Of a stretch of DNA of 64,000 nt, positions 58,001 through 64,000 are shown piece by piece (position 1 is the first letter of the stretch; every line of letters begins with the position of its first letter). A program made the position numbers and the translations under genes. Source of the stretch: Distichodus sexfasciatus. Taxonomy: Eukaryota; Chordata; Actinopteri; Characiformes; Distichodontidae. Below the pieces are notes generated by a model, which was not told the DNA's origin, searched no databases, and was given only the letters and a program-made list of their open reading frames with translations. Location: the NCBI GenBank assembly GCA_032718565.1, contig JAVGVS010000190.1, forward strand, positions 349,017 through 413,016. The letters are read 5' to 3'.

Positions 58001-61000
58001 AGAGCAGAATAATACCCAAATGATTGTTATGAATCGGGAGAACAACTCTTTTGTAAGTTTTGCTAGCACGCTTTAGACTGCACCTTCAAGAACACGTGAC
58101 GACCACTTACAGTCACATCAGAAATGTTTCGTTTAGCACAAAAAAAAGAAAGTTTTTTGTTGTTTACAGGTAAATGTTTTACCAAAGCAGAAAATGTTCT
58201 GCTGGACCCCAGCACTTTGTTGAAGTTGAATAACAGTCATTTAATGTGAAACTTTTCTCTATTGCATTGTTCCCCCGACTGTACACAGCAACTTGCATTT
58301 CAGCTCTGTTTTTACATTTTCTGTAACTGTAGAATAATACAATACCCAACGCAATATGTATCATAATGCAACTTGTGAATTTTGTCAGATACAAAACAGA
58401 CCTGCAAAGGAACTCTGAGTAATGGGGAGATGAGGTGCCTTTTTACGTTCTAACAAAAATCTGGGTTCAAAAACATTCCCAAGTTACACAAGGACTGCTC
58501 CGGTGTGCTGGTTGTCAAGCTATTCTTGATTACTGAGAAAAAGAGAGCACGAGATGCTGACAGTCTAAAAATATGACAAGCTAAGACTCTATATTTGGAT
58601 GCCCATATTAAGAAACCGTGCAATTAGCACTGGAGATATCACCCACAAAGCTGGATCAAATGCAGGTCTATAAAAAAATCCCCAAGTCACATCACTAAGT
58701 CTTTAAGGCTGATTATTTTGATAATTGATTAATCAGTATTTCTCTGAATAATCAGTTAATTATCGTAAGACAATACATCTTTAAGACTAGATTTCAAAAT
58801 GACACGATATAAGCAACTGATCTATTAGTAAATTAATTGTCATCGATTATAATCAATCATGTTGATCTCTGCTAAATGCTTTAAATTTAAAGGGGTTTTC
58901 CAGTGGTTGGCTGACAATAATTGCTTATGTATTAATAGTAGGGATTGACCGATTATTGGCCGGGCCGATAATAGCAATTTTGCCGATTATCATATTGGTG
59001 TTTAATTTTGACCATTACCAATATTAAGTAAATACATGGTGTGCTAGGGTTAAGTTATGGCTCCTCTGCCGTCTTCTCTCGACTCTCTGCTTCACTTAAT
59101 GTCCCGCCCATAACAGTCTCTGATTAGCTATTTGTTACACAATTAATAGCCAATCAATGCTGAAGTCTTGCTGTCACTCACACCACACAAAAACGTGGCG
59201 TGAAGCTCCGAGGAGAGAGGAGTTTTCTCCACTTTCCCCAAATACACAGCCGAAAATATCCGAATAATGAACCATGTTGCAGCGATGGCGCAAGCCTATG
59301 GAAGCATAGCACGACAGTTTAAAATAAAACGTATTTCTTTTGGTTTTTTTGCGACGCCGGAGTGGGTTTATTGTTAAGATAAAGAGAATTTACACTAAAT
59401 TGTTCTTTGGAGGAAAGAAACGTATCAATCGACTAATCGATTAATGGCTTAATTAATTTTGCATATTGCTTCCGAATATCTGTTATCGCATCGTTAACTA
59501 ACAAAAATCTGTATCGCGCTGAAAATCCTATATCAGTCGATCTCTAATAAATCGTTTCATATGCTGGCATGTAAAACTGACAAACAATTACATTCATTAA
59601 TCATCACTCACCCGCGACGTCCAGATTTGGCTCCGGAGCCTCCCCTGCGCTCGCCCTTGCCCCCCGCGTAGCCTCGTCCCGCTTTGGCACCGCTGTTTCC
59701 CCTGCGGTTCTGTCTGTCCACTGGCCTCTGGTTTGAGAAGCTCCGTTTGGCTGTGGAAGCTGCCTCGCGTTTCGGGGTCGCTCCTCCCTCGGGGGGTGAC
59801 TTATTCTGGGTGCTCGCGTTTTGTGGCGGGGTGGAAGAGGCTGTCGCAGCCGTGGCAACAGCCGCCGTTTCCAAGGCGCCCTTCTTTTCTTCCCGCTCTC
59901 TCCGCTCGTTGAAGTCGCTGCTCTCAGATGCTGTCTCCCACTCCTCATTGGCCTGGTCTGAAGAGTTCTGATTGGACAGGTCGGGCGATTTGCTGCCAGC
60001 AGCAACCACTGTGGTGGCTTCCGTTTCAGGAAGTGCTGCCTCTACGACAGGAAGTTCAGTGGGGGTGGGGCCGGCAGCAAGGACAGAAGTAGTAGCAGCA
60101 ACAGGGGCAGGAGCCGAGGCAGCAGCAGTGGTGCCATCAGGAGCGTTGACGTGCGTTCCCGGAGCTTTGGAGACGTTTGAAGTAGAAGCAGGTGCTGGGA
60201 CAGAGGACGGTGGTACGGCAGACGCTTCGCCCGCTATGACCGCCGCTTCCCGTTCTTTTAGCCGCCTGAAGCGAGGAGGTTTGTCCTGCCTGGGGGGTCG
60301 TGCTGGCCGGGGTCTGCGAGGTCTCTCTCTTGCACTTTGTCCGCCTTCTCTGAGTTTCTTGCCTTCATATTTTGGCGGTCGCTGCTCACCATGCATACCA
60401 TCCCCACGAGACGTTTCCGCTTCTTCCGGCCGGAAGGTCTCTATTGGTTTCGAAGGCCAAGGCAAGGGTTCCCGCACCCCAGTGCGACGAAGCGGGGCCG
60501 ATCTGGGGGCGCCTCGCTCTCTGGCTCCCCCTCTGCGGCTATAAAGTCCCCCTCTCCCGCGCCGTGATGGTTCGCCCTTTGGCAGAAACCCTGGTTTGGG
60601 CCGACTTTCGTCCTCTGCACGAGAGCTAGATTTGTCAGGCAGGTGCCCATGTCCCAACCCGGAAGCAACTTTGGCAGAAGAGCGGGATTCCGGGAGCTCC
60701 CGGCGCAGGGGTCTGCTGGGTTTGGCACTGGGCTCACGGTCGGAGGCGCCGGTGTCGCTAGCTGACTCGCGTCCCTCGCTTTCAGAGTCTGTGTCCGAGC
60801 CCCTCCTGCGTCTACGTTTGGGCAACACCTCAAAGTCTGAGCTTTCGCTGCGAGTCTCACTCTCCTCACGACAGCGAAAGGCCATCGCACCCGCTGAGCT
60901 CAATAAGTCAGAACGTGAGCGTGGTTCTCGGTATGGATAGTCTCCTCGACTACGCCCGCGGCTGCCCCGCCCTCGGCCGCTGTAAGTGCCCCGATAACTG

Positions 61001-63181
61001 CGTCCACGAGAGTAGTACTCCCCCCTGCCCCGGCCTTTGTAGCTGGTGTCGGCAGGCCAGTCGCCGTCCCTCTCGCCGTCCTTATCTCTTTCACGCTCTC
61101 TCTCCCTGTCTCTCTCTCTTTCCCTCTCCTCTCTTCGGTAAGCTCTTGGAGGCAGGTTGGATTCTTTTCTCGACGGCAGTTTGGGTTCGGAGCGTTTCTC
61201 GCTGGCTGGAGGTTTGCTCGCTTTCTCCTCCTGGCTGCTTGCGGACGCCATACCTGCCTGATTCTGTGTTTCTCTTGTTTTTCCGAATCCGGTTGACGCT
61301 CCTTCCTCTGGTCCGGCTGGGCTGCTTTTATGGCCCTCGCCAGAGAGTTTATGTCCGTCTGACACGGCAGCAGCAGCCGACAGAGGAGCTTTTGGGGCAG
61401 AGCCCTCTTTCTTAGATCGATCTCCTCGCTCACGACGCTCCTCTTTCTCTTTTCGCTGTTCCCGTTCCTCCTTCATGTCCCGCAAGACGGGCTTCTTTAT
61501 CAGCCCGGACCTTCGGACCGGCCTCTCTCCTCCGGCTCCGTCCCTCCGGCCGGCGCCGGAACCACGGGAGCCCCAGCGCATCTCTGACTTCTGCTTGTTT
61601 GGAGCTGGCAGCGGCAGCTTTTCGGCCTTGTGCACGGCGTCGGGAGGGGTGGGTGGAGTGGCTCGGTTGTTAATAGCTTGTCCCTGGCTGAAAGAGTCCT
61701 TTCTGCCACTGTCCTCCAATCGTTCTGCAGGTTCGGGGAGATCCAGCGGCTTCTGAACAATGGAAACTCCTTCGAATCGAGGCTCTTCGAGTTTGAGGGA
61801 GTGACTAGAACCTTGAGAAATGGTCCTCTTCAAAACCGCCTGCCCAATGCTGCCCACCTCCTCTGCGCTAGAAAGCGTGGGAGCCTCAGCTTCAAAAGAA
61901 GATAAGACTGGGGCTCTGTCGGTCTGCAAAAGACTCGGCACCTCTTCTGAGACGTGGCTGAACGCAGACAGAGTTTCTGATGTGTCTCTGAAAAAGTCTG
62001 ACTTGCCCCTGGGCTCCAATGGACTTCGCTCTTGGGGATAAGCTGACAGTCCTCTCTCCAGCTCCAGACCAGTGTCCAATCTGCCAGAAAAGAAAAATAT
62101 GAAATGTGAAATGTTTACGATGAGCCTTACACACCATAGTTCTTAAGAAGAAATTTATTTTTAACAAAGATTGAGACTGTTTTCTTATTTAAGTTTTGAT
62201 CCTAGATAATAACAGACCCTGCAACTGCTGAAGAGTGCTCTTACACAATTTTATTAACTTCCTTCAATTCTACAATTGTTACGATACACTATTTAAATGT
62301 CTTAACTTTCTTAAAAACAATTTTAAGAAAACACTGGTGAACAATGGTGCGTGTCATTTGCTGTTTGGGCTCGGATTCCGAGCCGTTTACTGCGGGCTGG
62401 AGCTGAAAGTGCCTACACGCGCGCCCCCGTTTCTCGGACACCTGAACACATATCTAGTTGCAGCTCAGAGGACCCTGAGCTTAAAATCGCGGCTCAGTGC
62501 AAAGACTAATACATTGTGGGGTTTGTTTGTTTTTTTTTTAAACGTTTTACCACTTCAGCGTTGTCTCTGTCTATCTGTCTGTTATACATGAAATACCGCG
62601 TTATGTCGTTATCGCGTAGTGGCGATGCTAAATTGGCTGGTTGATGTTTCTAAAAACAAATGACTACCTTAGTTTGCCAAACAGAAAGGTGAACAGGATC
62701 AGCAATGAAAAAATCTGATGGTAAGTGTAGATGTGTTAGCTTTAATAAAGCCCAGCCTCTTCTCTCTGAGTTCAACTCTTCTGTGGCAAATGGAACGTAT
62801 CCAACTAAGTTTTCAACTGTGTTTTTAGCGAGTGTGACAATCTCACAAGTGAATCTCGGATCCAAAGTCAAATGGAACGCGCCATAAGGCCAAATGAGAC
62901 TCAATTTTGATATCACTGACAAATCCTATTAAGAATGACTACACAGTCAATCTTTGATGACAATTACCTGGGTTCCTTGCAGTCTTCACGGTTTTTAGGG
63001 GGTGTTGCAGAAGGTAAAGGCTCAGTCTGGGGGTAAGGGTCCGAGCCCCACACCATTCGTGGCTCGCTAGGCATCCCGTGATCTCGGACAGGTCGACTCA
63101 GGTGGTCAAATGAATCGGAACCAGAGCTGCTGTTGTCTGTGGGCTCTCTGCGAACCAGCTGCTTAGGAGGCATTCTTCCTG
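39700..63181 (-). CDS. prrc2c: PRRC2C (proline-rich coiled-coil 2C, BAT2-like), C-terminal part, 21 exons
   Basis: PRRC2C is a large, mostly disordered cytoplasmic protein of the BAT2/PRRC2 family, linked to stress granules and to translation initiation. Twenty-one exons on the - strand join in frame for 6,017 nt (about 2,004 residues to the stop); the human protein is about 2,900, so the N-terminal BAT2 domain and first exons lie beyond 64,000. Landmarks in order: an Arg/Glu/Gly-rich 2.5-kb exon; NNYASVVIIDDHPEV; KLPPRFAKKQQ with polyQ; KKLGPISPPQPPSVSAWNKP; AGPIKPQK; KEYKPGPIGKERSLKNRKAK; ESVTDYTAPSSSLADS; ESARKAWENSPS; DPPNICKVKPQQLQSS; IPAFYMDTSHLFGTPHARL; VQQIPIPIYAPLQG; GGSQLIDTHILQ; CEMDLKLFGSGMDVKPGTPP; and the C-terminus AKQRAEVLQSTHKFFSEQ followed by RTGPIKPQAIKPEESK. 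All junction phases agree. Confidence 0.96.
40138..40927 (+). mobile_element. MITE 'actagggatgcacgata', copy 1, with nested SINE piece
   Basis: Left 'actagggatgcacgataata' and right 'catccctagt' are inverted ends. The interior matches the reversed copy at 55561-55976. Inside are a 25-bp direct duplication (40516-40540 and 40578-40602) and a 43-bp SINE-B tail at 40605-40647 that is absent from the other copy. Confidence 0.75.
40605..40647 (+). repeat. SINE family B tail fragment inside a MITE
   Basis: 'ctctggataagagcgtctgc' then 'taaatactgtaaatgtaaat'. It interrupts 'gtagttc|acatggag', which is continuous in the second MITE copy. Confidence 0.75.
41875..42102 (-). CDS. prrc2c: prrc2c exon T
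   Basis: 228 nt, MLSQPNMVSPLVRPPHAPNS, Pro/Gly/Met-rich middle, ending GTQAALKAEQDLK. Donor 'gtgagg'. Confidence 0.93.
42178..42355 (-). repeat. SINE family A
   Basis: 'gtgcatttgacccatccatg', 'cagtgcttggggatggtacc', 'ctgctcatgagtacctcagc', then an eroded head. Located between prrc2c exons S and T, sense to the gene. Confidence 0.75.
42418..42544 (-). CDS. prrc2c: prrc2c exon S
   Basis: 127 nt, ASSTSPSSQSSKMNSMLYPK, QFPSGSQGMRIPQHFPGQF, then NPQ. Donor 'gtaaga'. Confidence 0.93.
42790..43008 (-). repeat. SINE family A, near full length
   Basis: 'tttgtcattgcgaacacagc', 'ctgcatttgacccatccgtg', 'gcagtgcttggggacggtac', 'gattcaaaccagcgacctga', 'aacaccctaccgttacacca'. It ends at the microsatellite next to prrc2c exon R. 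Confidence 0.8.
43009..43038. repeat. (GT)n microsatellite at the prrc2c exon R donor
   Basis: About 14 GT units on the + strand (CA on the gene strand), continuous with the donor dinucleotide at 43037-43038. Confidence 0.9.
43039..43142 (-). CDS. prrc2c: prrc2c exon R
   Basis: 104 nt, MCEMDLKLFGSGMDVKPGTP, PVSARSTTPTSSPY plus a split Arg codon. The donor GT is the first dinucleotide of a run of about 15 CA units on the gene strand. Confidence 0.93.
43447..44335 (-). repeat. SINE family A split by a hAT-like element
   Basis: SINE tail 'gtgtgaatatttatcattg' (to 43464) resumes after the insertion as 'tcattgtgtacaca', 'cagtgcttggggacgg', 'gaaccagtgaccctccgatc' and 'gaccgttacactaccaacta' up to 44335. 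Confidence 0.65.
43465..44204. mobile_element. hAT-like element with 8-bp TSD and transposase N-terminal relic, copy 1
   Basis: Ends 'tagggccctatgaaatccg' and 'atcacagggcct' are inverted. Perfect TATCATTG copies flank it (43457-43464, 44205-44212). Read on the - strand, the interior is the same as the copy at 57685-58275 and holds remnants of a short zinc-finger-like ORF. Non-autonomous and decayed. Confidence 0.75.
44604..44810 (-). repeat. SINE family B, near full length
   Basis: 'gacattcagcagatgctctt' and 'atccagagcacgtcc' tail, 'agggggttaagggtcttgct' body, then 'gggggattcaaacacacgac' and 'gtcttaaccactagaccccc', the complement of tRNA-like B and A boxes. Confidence 0.8.
45070..45267 (-). 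CDS. prrc2c: prrc2c exon Q
   Basis: 198 nt, VTVPMPGSQLPLPSFGSGGG, ending QPYRSLIGQSMMQPSNK. Donor 'gtacac'. Confidence 0.93.
45854..46611. mobile_element. MITE 'attagacatggca', interrupted by another MITE
   Basis: Left 'ctattagacatggcacgata' and right 'gttgccacgtctaat' are inverted. Only about 110 bp belong to this element; the rest is the insertion 45904-46548. Confidence 0.65.
45904..46548 (+). mobile_element. MITE copy 2, 'ctccacggcaaaaccagt' TIRs, nested
   Basis: Left 'tgaccctccacggcaaaacc' and right 'ggttttgccatggagggtca' are inverted. The interior is colinear with copy 1 at 26331-26899. It sits inside the 'attagac' MITE. Confidence 0.8.
46746..46853 (-). CDS. prrc2c: prrc2c exon P
   Basis: 108 nt, RQGMSQHSNLYSGQVQQHTQ, NSYYSSTQSPSSALQQ. 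The donor 'gtatac' runs directly into CA-rich sequence. Confidence 0.93.
46956..47190 (-). CDS. prrc2c: prrc2c exon O
   Basis: 235 nt, SQQAFMQNSLSQPSPMMLSG, ending PSGMGGSQLIDTHILQ. Acceptor 'cttctccag' at 47191-47199; a downstream AG is out of phase with the preceding exon. Donor 'gtctgt'. Confidence 0.93.
47370..47546 (-). repeat. SINE family A
   Basis: 'gcacttgacccatccgtgaa', 'gtaccttgttaatgagtacc', 'gggacttgaacttgtgaccc' and 'aaccgttacactaccaactg' on the + strand. It lies 70 nt from the prrc2c exon N donor. Confidence 0.75.
47616..47758 (-). CDS. prrc2c: prrc2c exon N
   Basis: 143 nt, PTAVQQIPIPIYAPLQGQPQ, ending LFSSSIQPY plus a split arginine codon. Donor 'gtgacc'. Confidence 0.93.
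48809..48930 (-). CDS. prrc2c: prrc2c exon M
   Basis: 122 nt, SAAQIPAFYMDTSHLFGTPH, ARLPPPSIAQQQGFQPGLSQ. The acceptor tract on the gene strand is a TG repeat ending 'gtttgttcag'; donor 'gtacac'. Confidence 0.94.
49120..49712 (+). mobile_element. Tc1/mariner-type transposon 3' remnant
   Basis: Frame 1 from 49147 to 49490 reads QDLATAHTAKGTKSWFNDHG, then VTVLDWPANSSDLNPVENLW. This is the last part of a Tc1 transposase with catalytic Asp and Glu separated by 34 residues (DD34E). The right end 'ttgaactttttcacaatatt' followed by 'ctaattattttagctg' matches the terminal repeat of a common fish Tc1-like family. The 5' half is missing. It lies antisense in a prrc2c intron. Confidence 0.8.
49725..50030 (+). 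repeat. LINE (L2-like) 3' end
   Basis: 'cctgcccagggaccacagat', 'agctaactctggtgtgg', 'acatggtccctgttaaataa' and a short (ACTAA)n-type tail are typical of fish L2-type 3' ends. The left edge is approximate. Confidence 0.55.
50159..50356 (-). CDS. prrc2c: prrc2c exon L
   Basis: 198 nt, SATYTTSSLSTKTTSASDPP, NICKVKPQQLQSSVMSNSNF, ending TSQGFVSQAAA. Donor 'gtaaag'. Confidence 0.94.
51060..51246 (-). CDS. prrc2c: prrc2c exon K
   Basis: 187 nt, MESARKAWENSPSLGEKSSP, ending SSASMPQIPVASVTPSTSLS. Donor 'gtggga'. Confidence 0.94.
51373..51474 (-). CDS. prrc2c: prrc2c exon J
   Basis: 102 nt, VALPHSLPLPRREALQQSSS then LSTVSPATVDLTLK. Acceptor 'gtctag', donor 'gtgact'. Confidence 0.93.
51592..51684 (-). 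CDS. prrc2c: prrc2c exon I
   Basis: 93 nt, ESVTDYTAPSSSLADSVPTG then GSKMEESLVAN. Donor 'gtaagc'. Confidence 0.93.
52361..52606 (-). CDS. prrc2c: prrc2c exon H
   Basis: 246 nt, LPDIAAPEPKEYKPGPIGKE, RSLKNRKAKDGRQSDGEG, ending ITVPSAEYSSSK. Donor 'gtacag'. Confidence 0.94.
53334..53528 (-). CDS. prrc2c: prrc2c exon G
   Basis: 195 nt, GVKAAAEAGVELGMDSIQFG, ending KEQRQKPARAGPIKPQK. Acceptor 'atatttaag', donor 'gtatgt'. Confidence 0.93.
54063..54148 (-). CDS. prrc2c: prrc2c exon F
   Basis: 86 nt, GPISPPQPPSVSAWNKPLTS then FTGTVTSE. Acceptor 'taactgcag', donor 'gtgagt'. Confidence 0.93.
54890..55274 (-). CDS. prrc2c: prrc2c exon E: RG/PPRFAKK and polyQ
   Basis: 385 nt, NWGKKGSGEKGRGGGGSKLP, PRFAKKQQQQQSSAAPQQQQ, then Ser/Pro/Gln-rich sequence to WENKVAGSTVLPEVKK. 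Donor 'gtacgt'. CAG runs encode the two short glutamine tracts. Confidence 0.93.
55561..55976 (-). mobile_element. MITE 'actagggatgcacgata', copy 2, reversed and truncated
   Basis: The right end 'gatattatcgtgcatct' is the complement of copy 1's left end. 'actacctagtgtgtaaagag' and 'ccgttaagct' are complementary to copy 1. The distal terminus is missing. No SINE piece is present. Confidence 0.7.
56133..56287 (-). CDS. prrc2c: prrc2c exon D
   Basis: 155 nt, VVIIDDHPEVTTLEDPQSNT then NDDGFTEVVSRKQQKRLQDE; donor 'gtcaga'. The split codon A|GC reproduces the conserved serine in NNYASVVIIDD. Confidence 0.94.
56711..56874 (-). CDS. prrc2c: prrc2c exon C
   Basis: 164 nt with a polyalanine start, then QKPNKEPPAGRRRDEAKQAV and KKPKEKENALSQFDLNNYA. 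Donor 'gtgagt'. Confidence 0.93.
57240..57410 (-). repeat. Interspersed repeat C, copy 3 (partial)
   Basis: 'gcccaaatcatctgaaaatg' and 'gaccacctacaatgccactg' with 'cggaccaccaggggg' are reverse complements of blocks in copies 33131 and 34741. Confidence 0.65.
57685..58275 (+). mobile_element. hAT-like element, copy 2, truncated
   Basis: Begins 'tagggccctatgatttgcgc'. An ATG at 57929 opens MAKRLTETPKTTKKLWNLTV, followed in broken frames by LFCKFC (58047-58063) and later histidines, a zinc-finger-like start of a hAT transposase. The element is the reverse complement of copy 1 (43465-44204) and lacks its far terminus. Confidence 0.7.
58939..59548. mobile_element. MITE with 'gattgaccgatta' type ends
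   Basis: 'tagggattgaccgattattg' and 'atatcagtcgatctcta' are imperfect inverted repeats 610 bp apart. The internal GATTATCATATTGG-like motifs resemble a common fish hAT MITE that also begins at 63749. Confidence 0.65.
59612..62080 (-). CDS. prrc2c: prrc2c exon B: large low-complexity exon (2,469 nt)
   Basis: A single 822-codon open exon with acceptor 'ttctggcag' and donor 'gtgagt'. In order it holds an acidic/serine region, K/E/R-rich charged repeats with a long Arg-Glu alternation near 61080-61140, RGRG/SRGRGRG RNA-binding-like repeats near 60930-61010, an Ala/Thr/Pro-rich segment near 59990-60250, and a Gly-Arg tail (GGKGERRGGSGAKSGRRG). It corresponds to the giant central exon of PRRC2C and shows no frameshift. 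Shadow ORFs on both strands arise from its biased composition. Confidence 0.95.
62968..63181 (-). CDS. prrc2c: prrc2c exon A (first in window)
   Basis: Encodes AGRMPPKQLVRREPTDNSSS, then GSDSFDHLSRPVRDHGMPSE, ending at EP with donor 'gtaatt' after AG. The acceptor is a tandem CAGCAG (63179-63184), so one residue may be optional. The preceding exon is not in the window. The internal ATG is not taken as the start because the exon begins with an acceptor. Confidence 0.85.
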
Positions 63182-64000
63182 CTGTGGGGAGGAAAAAAGA
63201 TCATAATTACAGGCAAGATCAAATTATTTTACAAAGTAAATGCTTAGTGCAGGAGCAGAAGACACTCATTAAGCACATTTTGAATTAAGTGAAAAGTTTG
63301 ACGGAAACAAAGTCTGCTTCACTGGCAAGATGTGTATTAGAGGTAGGGCTGCTGGTTGCTTTGGTTATTTATCAGCTAAAATACGCGTTTCGTCTGTAAT
63401 AAAGGGGACATTTTGACGGACACGGAGCGTTTTAGCGAGTAATGGCGCTTACAAACAGCGTTCGTGTTTACATCGAAAAAAATGTCATTCATGCATTTTG
63501 ATGCATTTACTTCTGTTTTTGTGCACGAAATATCTCACAAATATGTTCACATACAGAGGGATCTATTCGCGTCTTGATCGTGCCACTGAAAATATTGTGC
63601 GTCATTAATAAGCGTCTGTGTGAAACACAAGCGGCGTATGCTGTAGCCATTTAAATGACTTAAACGAAGCTTCGATTCTAGAAAAATTGCCTCGACCATT
63701 TTTGTAATCGAATTATTCAAGTTATTCGAATAATCGTTTCAGCTTTAATCAGAGGTCGACCAATATTGGTTTTCAGGGCCAATATCGATACCGATTATTG
63801 GTAGTTAATGGGCTCGATAACCGATATTTGGAACAGATATGCAGAAAAAAAGAATGTCAAAAAATTGAATTTTTAAACATTGCTTGTCATTTGAAATCTC
63901 GTTTTAAAGATGTATTGTGTCGTGCATATTTTTGTCTATTTTAAAACACTCAATTGATTATTAATATTACTAAACACCGACATCGATAATCGGTCCGGCC
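63182..64000 (-). other. prrc2c: prrc2c intron upstream of exon A
   Basis: No exon recognised. The right part is repeat: a TCGAATAAT-type MITE fragment (about 63660-63748), then a MITE running off the window. Confidence 0.55.
63749..64000. mobile_element. MITE 'cagaggtcgaccaata', cut by the window edge
   Basis: Begins 'tcagaggtcgaccaatattg' and includes 'atatcgataccgattattgg'; ends 'cgataatcggtccggcc' at the edge. Related to 58939-59548. Confidence 0.65.

Noticed and set aside
59684..61415. Long + strand ORFs over prrc2c exon B
   Set aside because: Shadows of the repetitive, GC-rich real exon on the - strand.

Overview
The window is vertebrate nuclear DNA from a ray-finned (teleost) fish. 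It has short spliced exons in long AT-rich introns, abundant tRNA-derived SINEs and hAT/Tc1-type MITEs typical of fish genomes, and three genes that can be read exon by exon. I cannot place the species more closely.

Layout. (1) 2.8-14.15 kb, + strand: vamp4, the R-SNARE VAMP4, with seven coding exons (139 residues), a long 3'UTR and a poly(A) signal. (2) 14.9-17.3 kb: a decayed, gag-only BEL/Pao LTR retrotransposon holding a tRNA-Asp-like fragment. (3) 17.3-21.9 kb: intergenic, with only repeat scraps. (4) 22.2-35.96 kb, + strand: myoc (myocilin). Its exon 1 region has a damaged frame and splice donor, exon 2 is short, and the terminal exon encodes an intact olfactomedin domain. (5) 36-38 kb: repeat-filled convergent intergenic space. 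(6) 38.0-63.2 kb, - strand: prrc2c (BAT2-like), with 21 coding exons to the stop codon (about 2,004 codons, the C-terminal part of the protein). Its 5' exons lie beyond the right edge.

The order VAMP4-MYOC-PRRC2C, with MYOC and PRRC2C tail to tail, is the arrangement I recall for human 1q24.3, so this is a conserved syntenic block rather than a functional cluster. The proteins act in unrelated processes: VAMP4 in TGN/endosome fusion, myocilin as a secreted glycoprotein, PRRC2C as a cytoplasmic translation and stress-granule factor.

I found no CRISPR array, operon or obviously new biological system. The points most worth a second look are a one-base discrepancy at the vamp4 exon 5 acceptor, the broken myoc exon 1 beside an intact olfactomedin exon, several nested transposon insertions datable by target-site duplications or empty sites, and CA/TG repeats abutting prrc2c splice sites.
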